Counted from the stretch's first letter, positions 34,395-43,627 are shown. The stretch is 64,000 nucleotides of DNA from B4-G1 sp964393895 (GCA_964393895.1 CAYMWP010000005.1:1-64000), one strand, 5' to 3'. Program-made: numbers and translations. Notes: a model not told the origin generated them from the letters alone.

Positions 34395-36248
34395 TTGTCC
34401 GGCACCAAAGAAACACGCTGGCTCACACTGGCTCTCATCCTGATCGCCGCCATCGCCGCGGCGCTGGGGCTGACCTTTGGTTTTGTCAGCGTGCGCTCCA
34501 TCGGCGAGCGCAACGCCCAGGTCACACCGACCACGGCCGCCACTCTCCCCTCAACGGCAGCGCCGACCGTCCCCGCCACGGCCGTGCAGGATGCGCCCCC
34601 CACCGTTCCGCCCACCTCCACCCCGCTGCCCGCCACGCCGACGGCCCAGCCGCCGTTCTTCGAAGGGCCGTTCACCTACGGCGTCTCCTTCGGTGGACGA
34701 CCGCTGCTGGCCTACCGGCTGGGCACAGGCCCTTCGGTGCATGCCATCATCGGCGCCATCCACGGCGGCTACGAGTGGAACACAGTGGACCTGGTCAGCC
34801 AGACGCTAGAATACCTGCAAGCGAACCCCAGCCTGGTGCCGGACGAGGTCACACTGTACGTCATTCCCTGCGCCAACCCCGATGGCTACGCCGCCGGCAC
34901 CGACCGCGAGCACGGGCGGACGAATGACAACAACGTTGACCTGAACCGCAACTGGGGCTACAACTGGCAGATGACGGCCACCCACGGCACCCGCCCGGTC
35001 TTTGCCGGCAACGAGCCTTTCTCCGAGCCAGAGACGGCCGCGCTGCGCGACCTGATACTGGAGCGGAACGTCGAGGCGGCGATCTTTTACCACAGCGCGC
35101 TGTCCAAGATATTTTACGGAGCCGAGCGGGAAAAGTCGGCCACCTACGAGCTGTCCCTGACCGTCTCGGAAGCGACCGGCTACCCCATCGCGGCCGGCAT
35201 CCCCGGACAGATCACCACCGGCGACGCGATAGACTGGATGTCCGACCAGGGGCTGGCGGGCGTCGAGGTGGAACTGACCACCCACGAGGACATTGAGTGG
35301 GAGCGCAACCTCCAGGGAGTGATGGCGTTCCTCAATTGGAGACCCCCATCCGTGTCGGAGCGGGTCGTCCACACCGCCCAGATCGGCGCATCGGTGCAGG
35401 GCCGCCCCATCGAAGCGACCCAGGTCGGCGACGGGAGCCAGATCGCGCTGGTCATCGTCGGCAGCATCCACGGCGACGAGCCGAACACGGAGGCCCTGGT
35501 ACGCAGCCTGATGGAACAATACGTAGGCGCGCCCAATTTGGTCCCGCCTGGCTTTACCATCTACTTCCTGCCGACGATTAACCCCGATGGGCTGGCGACG
35601 GGCACGCGCCAGAACGCAAACCAGGTGGACCTCAACCGCAACTGGCCCACCGATGACTGGCGGGCCGACGCCGCCCGCACCAACGGCGTCATTCCCGGCT
35701 CTGGCGGCGCCGCGCCGGGGTCCGAGCCGGAGGTGCGGGCGGTGGCCCAGTGGCTGCTCGAGACTATCAAACCATCGGCGCAGGAGGTGTGGCTGCTCTC
35801 CTACCACTCGGCCTACCCGCCCGCTGGCGGCGTGCAGCCGGGCTACACCACCTACGGCCTCCCCGGCCCCCAGGCCGACCAACTGGCGCAGCGCGTGGCC
35901 GACCTGGCGGGCTACGCTTACCTGCCCACCTGGCCCAGCGAGTACACCTTCACCGGCGAGATGATCCACTGGTGCGACGTCAACGGTATCCGGGCCGCCG
36001 ACGTGGAACTGCCCAGCCACGACCCGCCGGACGAGACGACGTTAGCGACGCACCGGCGCGTCCTGAGCGCATTGTTGACAGAATCCGCCGATGGCTACGT
36101 TCAATACACCGTACAATCAGGCGACACGCTGCTGGGCATAGCCATCCAATTCGACGTCGAGGTAGAGGAAATCAAGTATCTGAACGGAATAGGCGACGAG
36201 GACTATATCGCCGCTGGGGATGTGCTCCTCATCCCCACGGGCGAGTGA
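34395..36248 (+). CDS. membrane-anchored double M14 carboxypeptidase with LysM domain
   Basis: A 617-aa protein with an N-terminal membrane helix (~11-35) and a Thr/Pro linker. The first M14 peptidase domain (~95-312) has H123-GGY-E127, LNRNWG and H233. The second (~325-565) has H359-GD-E362, LNRNW, H471 and E538, a complete zinc and catalytic set. The first domain has one extra residue between the His and Glu. A C-terminal LysM (~570-617, YTVQSGDTLLGIAIQF) should hold it on peptidoglycan. The likely job is trimming wall peptides outside the cell. The start is TTG 34395, supported by AGGAGG 10 nt upstream and by the anchor helix beginning right after it. It sits 31 nt behind the kinase with the inactive M14 domain. 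Confidence 0.87.
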   Translation: MSGTKETRWLTLALILIAAIAAALGLTFGFVSVRSIGERNAQVTPTTAATLPSTAAPTVPATAVQDAPPTVPPTSTPLPATPTAQPPFFEGPFTYGVSFGGRPLLAYRLGTGPSVHAIIGAIHGGYEWNTVDLVSQTLEYLQANPSLVPDEVTLYVIPCANPDGYAAGTDREHGRTNDNNVDLNRNWGYNWQMTATHGTRPVFAGNEPFSEPETAALRDLILERNVEAAIFYHSALSKIFYGAEREKSATYELSLTVSEATGYPIAAGIPGQITTGDAIDWMSDQGLAGVEVELTTHEDIEWERNLQGVMAFLNWRPPSVSERVVHTAQIGASVQGRPIEATQVGDGSQIALVIVGSIHGDEPNTEALVRSLMEQYVGAPNLVPPGFTIYFLPTINPDGLATGTRQNANQVDLNRNWPTDDWRADAARTNGVIPGSGGAAPGSEPEVRAVAQWLLETIKPSAQEVWLLSYHSAYPPAGGVQPGYTTYGLPGPQADQLAQRVADLAGYAYLPTWPSEYTFTGEMIHWCDVNGIRAADVELPSHDPPDETTLATHRRVLSALLTESADGYVQYTVQSGDTLLGIAIQFDVEVEEIKYLNGIGDEDYIAAGDVLLIPTGE

Positions 36249-36261
36249 AGGAGAAAAGGCA

Positions 36262-37176
36262 ATGACACTCGACCTGCGCCGCATCTACACCCACGCCGTG
36301 CTGGGCGGGCTGGGGGGCCTCGTCGGCTGGGCGCTGACGATACCCACCGCCTGGCTCCAATTGACCGGCCTCGTGGGACTGCTGCTGAAAGACGCGCTCA
36401 TCGGCGGGCTGGCCGGGCTGGCCATCGGCGCGACGCTGGGCGCCTACGACGGGCTCTTTGCCAGCCGCTCCCTCGGACGGCTGCTCAGGGGCGCGCTCCT
36501 GGGTGGGCTGATCGGCGCGTTGGGCGGCGGGCTGGGTCTGGCCCTCAGTGAGATCGTTTTTATTTTCGGCGGGGGCGGCGTCTGGCCGCGAGCACTGGGC
36601 TGGGCGCTTTTTGGGCTGCTAGTGGGCAGCGCTCAGGGCATCGGCCAGCGGTCGCTGACCAAGATCGGGTACGGCTCGGTCGGCGGGCTGCTGGGCGGGC
36701 TGGTCGGCGGCAGCACCTACGAGCGGTTGAGCGCCCTGCTGCAAACGCTGACCCACAACCGCAGCCTGGGTTTGAGCCTGGGCGGCGCGATCGGCCTGCT
36801 CGTTCTGGGAGCCGCCATCGGCGGCCTCGTCGGCCTGGTGGAGATCGTCCTGCGCACCGCCTGGCTCAAATTCATCCGCGGCAAACTGGAGGGGCAGACG
36901 GTCACGCTCGACCCGCGCAAGAAAGAGCAGATCCTGGGCCGGGCCGACGGCTGCGAGATCGTGATCCCCGGCGACCCGGACGTGCAGCTCCACCACGCGG
37001 CCGTCCTGCAAGATGGCTCGTCGTTCGTCATCGAGCCGCGCGACGGCCCGGTGCTCATCAACGGCCCGCAGGGATACGCGCCGGTAGAACGCCACACACT
37101 CCGCCATCAGGATAGGGTGCAACTGGGCAAGACGCGCTTTATCTTTTCGAGCGAGGAGAAAGGAACGGCATCATGA
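36262..37176 (+). CDS. glycine-rich polytopic membrane protein with C-terminal FHA domain
   Basis: A 304-aa protein. The first ~210 residues form several hydrophobic segments packed with GG and GxxxG motifs (AVLGGLGGLVGWAL, GGLAGLAIGATLG), resembling glycine-zipper membrane domains. The last ~90 residues form an FHA domain with GRADGCEIVIPGDPDVQLHHA, but the usual SxxH and STNG parts are altered (PDVQLHHA, DGPVLING), so phosphothreonine binding may be weakened. ATG 36262 follows AAGGAGAAAAGG. It overlaps the following vWA gene by 4 nt (ATGA). Confidence 0.75.
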   Translation: MTLDLRRIYTHAVLGGLGGLVGWALTIPTAWLQLTGLVGLLLKDALIGGLAGLAIGATLGAYDGLFASRSLGRLLRGALLGGLIGALGGGLGLALSEIVFIFGGGGVWPRALGWALFGLLVGSAQGIGQRSLTKIGYGSVGGLLGGLVGGSTYERLSALLQTLTHNRSLGLSLGGAIGLLVLGAAIGGLVGLVEIVLRTAWLKFIRGKLEGQTVTLDPRKKEQILGRADGCEIVIPGDPDVQLHHAAVLQDGSSFVIEPRDGPVLINGPQGYAPVERHTLRHQDRVQLGKTRFIFSSEEKGTAS

Positions 37177-38549
37177 AACGATCGCTTTTGCTGCTTCTGT
37201 TATTCGCTTGCGCGGCAGGTTGGGCCGGGCTGATGAGCGTGGATTTCTTGCGCGGCCGGGCCACTCCGGCCTCCGATGGCTCCGCCGCCACCGTCACATA
37301 TTTCGACTACGACCAGTCCGATTTCGCCGCCGTCACCGTCTACCTCTCCGTACTCGACGGCGGCGGAGAGCCAGTTCCTGGGCTGGCAGAGAGCGATTTT
37401 GCCGTCGTCGAAGATGACGTGAGGGTGAACGTCACCGGCTTTATCGGCGGCGGCGCCCAGCCGGTGACGGCCGTGATGCTGATTGACCACAGCGGCAGTA
37501 TGCAAGACGGCGCCAAGATGGAGGACGCCATCTCCGCAGCCCTGGCCTTCCTGGATCATCTGCAGGATGGGCGCGACCGCCTGGCCGTCGTCGCCTTCGA
37601 CGACCAGACCGACGTACTCGGCTCCCTGCGGCCAATGGACAGCGCCATCCGCGCCGACCTGGAGGGCCGCATCAACGATCTGAGGGCCGACGGGGGCACG
37701 GCCTACTACGACGCCATCTACGAGGCCGTGGATACGCTGGGCGGCGTCCCTGGCCGCAAGGTCGTGCTGGCGCTGACCGACGGAATTGACGAACACAGCA
37801 ATCGCACCAGGAGCAGCGTGGTAGATTACGCCCTGGAACACAACGTCGTGCTCTACACCATCGGGCTGGGCGCGGACGTGGAGCAGCGGGTGCTGGAGCA
37901 AATGGCCGCAGAGACCGGCGGCCAGTATTACGAGGAGCCATCCGGCAGCGAGCTGGCCGACCTGTACGCCGACCTGGCGCGAAGCCTGCAAGACGAATAC
38001 TCTCTCACCTACACCTCCCCCACGCCCCGGCTCGACGGCACCACCCGCCAGGTGGAGGTGACGGCCCAGTTGCCGGCCGGATCGGTCACGGCGGTGGGGA
38101 GCTATGCCGTCGGCGGCGCGCTCACCCCCTCGCTGAACCTGTGGCCCTGCCTGGGAGTGTTGCCGCTGCTGATGCTGCTGGCCTTGCCCGGCCTCTCCGA
38201 CCGCGTGCGCGGCCGGGGCCGGCTGGCCGAACCTGAGCCAGAGATGACCCCGCCGCCGATCGCGCCGCCGCCGCGCCCCGCCGCCACCGCCGCTTGTCCC
38301 AATTGTGGAGCGGCGCTGCGGGCCGGGGCGCGCTTCTGCCGGGCGTGTGGGCAGGCGATATCGGCAGTGCCCCAACCGGCGGCCGCTTGCGCTCACTGTG
38401 GCGCGCCAATACGGGACGGCGCTAGATTCTGCCGCTCCTGCGGCCAGCCGGTGATGGCGGCGGCAGCAGCGGCCCCAAAGTGCCCGCATTGCTCCGCGCC
38501 GTTGCAGCCCGGCGTCCAATTTTGCGCCAATTGCGGGCAGAGAGTATAG
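37173..38549 (+). CDS. membrane vWA protein with three C-terminal zinc ribbons
   Basis: A 458-aa protein with an N-terminal signal or anchor (LLLLLLFACAAGWAG). An external vWA domain (~97-275) has an intact MIDAS, DHSGSM at 105-110, plus GGTAYYDA and LALTDG. A second membrane helix lies at ~323-342. The cytoplasmic tail carries three zinc ribbons (CPNC...FCRAC, CAHC...FCRSC, CPHC...FCANC). This puts a ligand-binding domain outside and a ribbon array inside. Ribbons of the same type are on the kinases, so they may join the same complex (inference). The 3' end was partly duplicated downstream (38587-38635). Confidence 0.85.
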   Translation: MKRSLLLLLLFACAAGWAGLMSVDFLRGRATPASDGSAATVTYFDYDQSDFAAVTVYLSVLDGGGEPVPGLAESDFAVVEDDVRVNVTGFIGGGAQPVTAVMLIDHSGSMQDGAKMEDAISAALAFLDHLQDGRDRLAVVAFDDQTDVLGSLRPMDSAIRADLEGRINDLRADGGTAYYDAIYEAVDTLGGVPGRKVVLALTDGIDEHSNRTRSSVVDYALEHNVVLYTIGLGADVEQRVLEQMAAETGGQYYEEPSGSELADLYADLARSLQDEYSLTYTSPTPRLDGTTRQVEVTAQLPAGSVTAVGSYAVGGALTPSLNLWPCLGVLPLLMLLALPGLSDRVRGRGRLAEPEPEMTPPPIAPPPRPAATAACPNCGAALRAGARFCRACGQAISAVPQPAAACAHCGAPIRDGARFCRSCGQPVMAAAAAAPKCPHCSAPLQPGVQFCANCGQRV

Positions 38550-38635
38550 AGAGGTACCACGTCGAAACCGTGACCTACATTCTCCATTGCAGCCCGGCGT
38601 CCAATTTTGCGCAAATTGCAGACTGGGGGTATAGT
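38502..38635 (+). repeat. short segmental duplication of a gene 3' end
   Basis: TTGCAGCCCGGCGTCCAATT and six further identical bases start at 38502, inside the last zinc ribbon, and again at 38587, in the spacer. Weaker similarity runs for another ~25 bases. The second copy appears to supply the -35/-10 region upstream of the next kinase. Confidence 0.8.
38607..38635 (+). promoter_or_regulatory. candidate promoter created by duplication
   Basis: TTGCGC (38607-38612) and TATAGT (38630-38635) with a 17-bp spacer lie in the duplicated segment just upstream of the kinase at 38653. The -35 matches only three of six bases. Confidence 0.35.
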
Positions 38636-38652
38636 ATATCTGGAGGTTCACA

Positions 38653-40095
38653 ATGCTAGAACAGAACACAATGCTACAAGACCGCTACCGCATCGTACAA
38701 GTACTGGGCGGCGGGGGTATGGGACAGGTCTACCTGGCCCACGATACGCGCCTGGCCGACAAACCATGCGCCGTCAAAGAACTCGTCCCCGACCCCCACG
38801 CCACCCCGGAGGAGGAAAAACAGGCCACCGCCCAATTCCACCAAGAGGCGGCCGTCCTGGCCCACCTGACCCACCCCAACCTTCCCGACGTCTCTGACTA
38901 TTTCGATGAGCGGGGGCGCTTTTATCTGGTGATGGATTACGTCGAAGGGGAGACGACCGAGCAACGGCTGCGCCGCTCACCGGGCGGGCTACCCTCGGAG
39001 AAAGTCGTGGAGTGGGCCATCCAGTTGTGCGACGTGCTAGAGTACCTCCACGATCAAACGCCGCCCGTCATCTTTCGCGATATGAAACCGGCCAACGTGA
39101 TGCTCACGCCTGAGGAAAGCGTCAAGCTGATTGATTTTGGCGTGGCCCGCCTGTTCGATCCCACCAAGCGCACCGACACGCTCAAGATGGGCACGGCCGG
39201 CTACGCGCCGCCGGAGCAGTACGCCGGTCAGGGGCAGACCACCCCCCGCTCCGACGTTTACGCGCTGGGGGTCACGCTGCACGAGCTACTGACGGGGGAC
39301 GACCCCACCGCTCACCCGTTCGTCTTTACCCCGCCCCGGAAACTCAACCCCGCTGTCTCTCCCTCCCTCTCCAACGTGGTGATGCGGGCGGTGAATATGG
39401 ACCCAGCCGACCGCTTCCCATCCATCAGGGCCATGAGAGAGGAGTTGGAGAAAGCGACCAGGCCGCGCCTCTTCCACCTGCCCACCATACAACGCAAGAG
39501 CGGCACCGGCACCAAAGTTATGCCAGAGACGGCAGCCGTCGCCGCCCCCAAAGTACACAGCCGCCCGGCCAAACTGGCTCTGGGCGCAGCGCGCTGGTTG
39601 GGACGGGCGGTGATCTCCATCGTCGTCGCCGTCGTCGTGACCGCGATAGTGTTATCCCTGATTGGCGCTTTCGTGCTCTCGTCGGTCGCTGAGCGGGCCA
39701 TCGGAGAGAGTGACTGGGACCTGGAGAGCTCGGATCCGGGACCATTCGTCATAACCGAGAGCGAACTGAGCTATGGGATGCAATCCGCCCTAGAGCCGTA
39801 CACCCTGGACGCCATCAGCCACACCCGGGCCGATTTCCGCCCACCAGACACCGCCATTCTATCCCTACAAGTGCTCTCCAACCCCATCTCTTTGCAGGGT
39901 CGTGTGGAGGCGCAAGACGGCGTACCTGTCGTGATCTTGGAACGATTGAACGACGTACCGCTGTTCGTCGTCGGCGGCATCGTCTCGGGAGGCATCAATC
40001 GCGGCTTTGAGCAAGCCTGGGAAAACTCTCGTCTACGGGTATCCTCGATCACGGTCCAACAGAGAGAATTGATAGTCAACTTGGAGTTGGAGTGA
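38653..40095 (+). CDS. Hanks-type Ser/Thr kinase with LmeA/DUF2993-like external tail
   Basis: A 480-aa kinase: GGGGMG, CAVKEL, FRDMKPANVM, DFGVARLF and GTAGYAPPEQY (~11-268). A membrane helix lies at about 318-345. The external ~130 residues (ITESELSYGMQSALEP, ADFRPPDTAILSLQV, VSSITVQQRELIVNLELE) have the alternating pattern of DUF2993/LmeA-type lipid- or surface-binding domains; this similarity is by eye and tentative. ATG 38653 follows TGGAGG. No zinc ribbon is present. The activation loop shares long near-identical stretches with the kinases at 14504 and 16551. Confidence 0.86.
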   Translation: MLEQNTMLQDRYRIVQVLGGGGMGQVYLAHDTRLADKPCAVKELVPDPHATPEEEKQATAQFHQEAAVLAHLTHPNLPDVSDYFDERGRFYLVMDYVEGETTEQRLRRSPGGLPSEKVVEWAIQLCDVLEYLHDQTPPVIFRDMKPANVMLTPEESVKLIDFGVARLFDPTKRTDTLKMGTAGYAPPEQYAGQGQTTPRSDVYALGVTLHELLTGDDPTAHPFVFTPPRKLNPAVSPSLSNVVMRAVNMDPADRFPSIRAMREELEKATRPRLFHLPTIQRKSGTGTKVMPETAAVAAPKVHSRPAKLALGAARWLGRAVISIVVAVVVTAIVLSLIGAFVLSSVAERAIGESDWDLESSDPGPFVITESELSYGMQSALEPYTLDAISHTRADFRPPDTAILSLQVLSNPISLQGRVEAQDGVPVVILERLNDVPLFVVGGIVSGGINRGFEQAWENSRLRVSSITVQQRELIVNLELE

Positions 40096-40100
40096 TAAAA

Positions 40101-41324
40101 ATGAGCAATCATTGGATCGGACAAACTATCGGCAGCTATCAGATCGCCGAAGAGGTCGGCAAGGGCGGCGCGGCGACCGTCTACCGCGCCTACCAGCACC
40201 AACTGGAGCGCTGGGTGGCTATCAAAATCATGCAATCAGATACCGCCAGCCCAGGGTTCCTGGCTCGCTTCCGCCGCGAGGCCAAGGCCATCGCTGCCCT
40301 GCGCCATCCCAATATCCTCACCATCTACGATTACGGTGAGGAGCAGGGAATCGCCTACATCGTCATGGAGTACGTGGCCGGTGGAACGCTCAAAGCCCAT
40401 CTGACCGGGCAGCCAATGGAATGGCCGGACGCGGCTACCTTGATCCTTCCCGTGGGGCGCGCCCTGGCATACGCCCACTCGGAAGGGATCGTGCACCGCG
40501 ACGTAAAACCAGCCAACATCCTGCTGGCCCGCCAGGATTGGCCCCTGCTGGCCGACTTTGGCCTAGTCAAGTTGCTGGGCCGCCAGCGGGGCATCACCCA
40601 GCCCGGCGTCAGCATCGGCACGCCCTCCTACTTTTCGCCCGAGCAAGCCTCCGGCGACGAGGTGGACCATCGCACCGACATCTACGGCCTGGCCATCGTG
40701 CTATACGAGTTGCTGACCGGGCGGCTTCCTTTCGAGGCCAGCTCCCCCATCGAAATGATGCTCCGCCGCCTGCGCGAAAACCCCATCCCGCCCCGCCAGC
40801 TAAACCCACACATCACACCTCAACTGGAGAGTGTGATCATGCGAGCGCTGGCGCGCGACCTGGAAGCACGCCACTCCACTATGGAAGCGCTATTGCGCGA
40901 TCTGGAGCGGCTGCCGGGGGCCACCGGACGGGCCATCATGCCCCAGACGCAAGAGACCCCTATGCCCACTGCCACGACCCGCCTGGACGCGCCCGGCATC
41001 GCCATTGGGCCGCGCTTGGTCGTGATGGGCACGGGGGCGATGCTCTCCATCCCCCACCAGGATAAAGTGACGATCGGCCGGGGCGACCCGCACACCGCGC
41101 CGCCGGACGTGGACCTGGGACCTTATGGCGGCGGCCAGGCGGGCGTCTCGCGTTGCCACGCCCGGATACTGTGCCAATCCGAGGGATTCTTGTTGGACGA
41201 CCTCAACAGCACCAACGGCACCTTTGTCAACAGCGTGCCGGTGACGCCGGGCCAGCCGGTTCGCGTGCGCACCGGCGACGTCATCCTATTTGGACAGTTC
41301 TCGCTAATGTTCTACGAAGCGTGA
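40101..41324 (+). CDS. soluble Hanks-type Ser/Thr kinase with C-terminal FHA domain
   Basis: A 407-aa kinase without membrane helix or zinc ribbon. The catalytic domain (~9-270) has GKGGAATVYRA, VAIKIM, HRDVKPANILL, DFGLVKLL and GTPSYFSPEQ. It is closer to common bacterial PknB-like kinases than to its neighbours and looks separately acquired. The C-terminal ~100 residues are an FHA domain (TIGRGD, VSRCHARI, LNSTNGTFVN). A kinase and its own phosphothreonine reader on one chain suggests autophosphorylation-driven assembly. GTG 40092 is an alternative start that would overlap the preceding kinase by 4 nt. Confidence 0.88.
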   Translation: MSNHWIGQTIGSYQIAEEVGKGGAATVYRAYQHQLERWVAIKIMQSDTASPGFLARFRREAKAIAALRHPNILTIYDYGEEQGIAYIVMEYVAGGTLKAHLTGQPMEWPDAATLILPVGRALAYAHSEGIVHRDVKPANILLARQDWPLLADFGLVKLLGRQRGITQPGVSIGTPSYFSPEQASGDEVDHRTDIYGLAIVLYELLTGRLPFEASSPIEMMLRRLRENPIPPRQLNPHITPQLESVIMRALARDLEARHSTMEALLRDLERLPGATGRAIMPQTQETPMPTATTRLDAPGIAIGPRLVVMGTGAMLSIPHQDKVTIGRGDPHTAPPDVDLGPYGGGQAGVSRCHARILCQSEGFLLDDLNSTNGTFVNSVPVTPGQPVRVRTGDVILFGQFSLMFYEA

Positions 41325-41345
41325 GAAGACGAGGGAAACGGGTAG

Positions 41346-43121
41346 ATGAGCACCTGCCCCCACTGCAACGCACAAAACCGAGACACGGCCCAGTTCTGCG
41401 CCCAGTGCGCCCAACCGCTGCGCCAGACCTGCCCCCAGTGCGGAGCCGATAATCCAGCCCGCTCCCGCTTTTGCAACCAATGCGGCGCCTCGCTGGCGCA
41501 AAAGACAATTTGCCCGCAGTGCGGCCGGGAAAACCCCGCCGGTTCCCAGTTCTGCAACGACTGCGGCGCTGCGCTACAACCTACCTCCCCACAGCCTCGG
41601 CCGCCAATTTACCCGCCCGCCGCAAGCGGCACCGGAATGTTGCCACCGCAGACGATGCTGAGTGGGCGCTACATCATCATCGGTCGCGTTGGCAGAGGCG
41701 GTATGGGGGCCGTCTATCAGGCCGCCGATAGCCGCATCCCCGGCAAGACCTGGGCCATCAAAGAGATGTCCGACACCGCCATCACCGACCCGCTGGAAAA
41801 ACAACAGGCCCGCGCTAACTTTCGCCAGGAGGCGCTGATGCTGGCCCGCCTGGATCACCCCAACCTCCCCACGGTCACCGACCACTTTTCAGAAGGAGGC
41901 AAGCAATACCTGGTGATGGACTTTATCGAGGGCGAGACGCTGGTCGAATGGCTGAATCGAGAAGGCGGAGGCCCGCTGCCGGTGGACGAGGTAGTGAATT
42001 GGGCGGAACAGTTGTGCCGCGTGCTCGAGTACCTGCACGGCCAAAATCCACCGCTCATCTTCCGCGACCTGAAACCGGGCAACGTGATGGTGACGCCAGA
42101 GGGAACGGTCAAACTGATAGATTTTGGCATCGCCCGCATATTCAAGCCTGGCAAAACTACCGATACCGCCTACTTTGGCACGACCGGCTATGCCCCCAAG
42201 GAGCAATACGGCAAGGGACAGACCGACGCCCGCTCCGACGTCTACGCCCTCGGCGCGACCATGCACCACCTGCTGACCGGGGTTGACCCGGCCAATAACC
42301 CATTCTACTTTGGGGACGTACAGCAACTCAACCAGCAAGTGCCCGCTCACCTGGCCGCAGCCATTATGAAAGCACTCGCCGACGATCCGTCCGACCGTTG
42401 GCAGAGCGCGGCCGAGATGAGGGCGGCATTGACGAATGAACCGGCCAGGCCCAAAGCCAAGCCCGCCAGGCCGAAAGCGCGGCCCAGGGTGAGCCCAGTC
42501 AAGCAACCGGCGGCTGCGGCGGCAGCGGCTGGGCCGGCAGCCGCAGCGCAACCCGTGGCCGCGCCCGCCGGGTCGCGCCTCAACTTTTGGTATGGACTGG
42601 CGCTGGCGATCCTGGGAGCAGGGCTGAGCGGCGCCGGATGGTGGCTGGAACTGGACGTATTGCAACGTTACGTGGACGCGGATCTACCGTTAGCCCCGCT
42701 CGCCTTCATCCCCTCCCTGTTCGGCGTGCTGTTCGGCCCGTGGATTGGGGCATGCGCTGGCGCATTGGGAACGCTCGCCTGGCGCATGACGGGCAGGTAC
42801 CTAGCCCCTACCTCCTGGGCCATCGTCGTCCTCGGCGCGCTCGCCCTGGGGCTGATACCCGGCCTGCTGGTCAAAAACGCTCAGAATTGGAAATCGGTCG
42901 TGGGAGCGGGCCTGCTGGCGGGAAGTGCTTGGGCGCTGGGGCTAGGGGCCGCGCTCTCTTACACCTTTGTGCACAGAATCGAGTGGGGGCTCCTTTGGCC
43001 CGGCGCCAGGTACGAGATGATCGCCGTATTGCCGCCCAACCTGTTGCTACTGCCCCTCTTCGCCCGCTGGCTGGTCGGGCCGGTGCGGAGGTGGGGATTA
43101 TATTGGCGGGACTCTCGCTAG
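41346..43121 (+). CDS. Hanks-type Ser/Thr kinase with three zinc ribbons and ECF S-like membrane domain
   Basis: A 591-aa kinase. Three zinc ribbons sit at residues ~4-75 (CPHC...FCAQC, CPQC...FCNQC, CPQC...FCNDC). The kinase domain (~108-365) has RGGMGAVYQA, WAIKEM, FRDLKPGNVM, DFGIAR and GTTGYAPKEQY. An Ala/Pro/Lys linker follows. The C-terminal ~175 residues form a polytopic membrane domain of about five or six helices, with FGPWIGACAGALGTLAWRM, which resembles the substrate-binding S component of energy-coupling-factor transporters. Coupling a kinase to a small-molecule-binding membrane module would make a direct metabolite sensor; that reading is an inference. Confidence 0.83.
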   Translation: MSTCPHCNAQNRDTAQFCAQCAQPLRQTCPQCGADNPARSRFCNQCGASLAQKTICPQCGRENPAGSQFCNDCGAALQPTSPQPRPPIYPPAASGTGMLPPQTMLSGRYIIIGRVGRGGMGAVYQAADSRIPGKTWAIKEMSDTAITDPLEKQQARANFRQEALMLARLDHPNLPTVTDHFSEGGKQYLVMDFIEGETLVEWLNREGGGPLPVDEVVNWAEQLCRVLEYLHGQNPPLIFRDLKPGNVMVTPEGTVKLIDFGIARIFKPGKTTDTAYFGTTGYAPKEQYGKGQTDARSDVYALGATMHHLLTGVDPANNPFYFGDVQQLNQQVPAHLAAAIMKALADDPSDRWQSAAEMRAALTNEPARPKAKPARPKARPRVSPVKQPAAAAAAAGPAAAAQPVAAPAGSRLNFWYGLALAILGAGLSGAGWWLELDVLQRYVDADLPLAPLAFIPSLFGVLFGPWIGACAGALGTLAWRMTGRYLAPTSWAIVVLGALALGLIPGLLVKNAQNWKSVVGAGLLAGSAWALGLGAALSYTFVHRIEWGLLWPGARYEMIAVLPPNLLLLPLFARWLVGPVRRWGLYWRDSR

Positions 43122-43167
43122 ACCCCAAGTCGAGATACGCTTTGAAAGCGCAACGGATAGGTCAAAT

Positions 43168-43288
43168 CAGCAATTCCCGTTTTGGCAATTCTAGCTTAGG
43201 TGCATCGGCCTAAAAGAGCCGATGCTAGGAAAAAACTAGCCAGCACCGTCTGTTTTACGGCGGTGCGGCTTCAAAACGGGAATTACTG
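43168..43288. mobile_element. 121-bp MITE with 17-bp inverted repeats and 9-bp target duplication
   Basis: Terminal repeats CAGCAATTCCCGTTTTG (43168-43184) and CAAAACGGGAATTACTG (43272-43288) are complementary at 16 of 17 positions. AGGTCAAAT is directly repeated on both flanks (43159-43167 and 43289-43297), a clean 9-bp target duplication. Inside are two hairpins, GCATCGGC...GCCGATGC (43202-43225) and GCACCG...CGGTGC (43243-43266). There is no coding capacity. It has landed at the 3' end of the DUF2283-like pseudogene. Confidence 0.85.
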
Positions 43289-43618
43289 AGGTCAAATGAA
43301 ATCGTTGCTTGGAGGAGGGTACGAACGATGACACCTTGAGAAAACGGTTTACGGGTGGCGTAGTAATTAGCCTGACGACCATCTCGCGCAGATTACCCGG
43401 CAGCTCGTCCAACCCTGTCAGCGGGAAGCTACGCGGGCCGACGTCGGTAGGCTGCACCAAGACAGAAAAATCCATCAGCGTCAAGCCAACCGGCTCTCAC
43501 GTTTCTCGGCGAAAACGGAGCAAGATGTGCTCGGTCAAACTCACACCCTTCTCGCCGGGGCGAAAGGTGATGTACAGGACATCGCCTCCTGATCGTACTT
43601 GATGATGGGTTTATCCAT
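43289..43618 (-). pseudogene. DUF2283-like gene, frameshifted
   Basis: Read from ATG at 43618 on the minus strand it begins MDKPIIKYDQE. It then slips frame by one base and continues as DVLYITFRPGEKGVSLTEHI. It meets a TGA where an Arg codon is expected, and goes on as EPVGLTLMDFSVLVQPTDVG and then LPGNLREMV. The start matches DUF2283 proteins, small partners of toxin-like genes. With one indel, one nonsense change and a MITE at the 3' end it is clearly inactive. Confidence 0.75.
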
Positions 43619-43627
43619 TGCTCATTC

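Noticed and set aside
37200..38669. 489-codon open frame on the minus strand over the vWA gene
   Set aside because: Antisense shadow; the plus strand has signal, vWA and zinc ribbons.
43309..43602. 97-codon plus-strand frame
   Set aside because: Opposite strand of the DUF2283-like pseudogene, which gives recognisable protein motifs on the minus strand.
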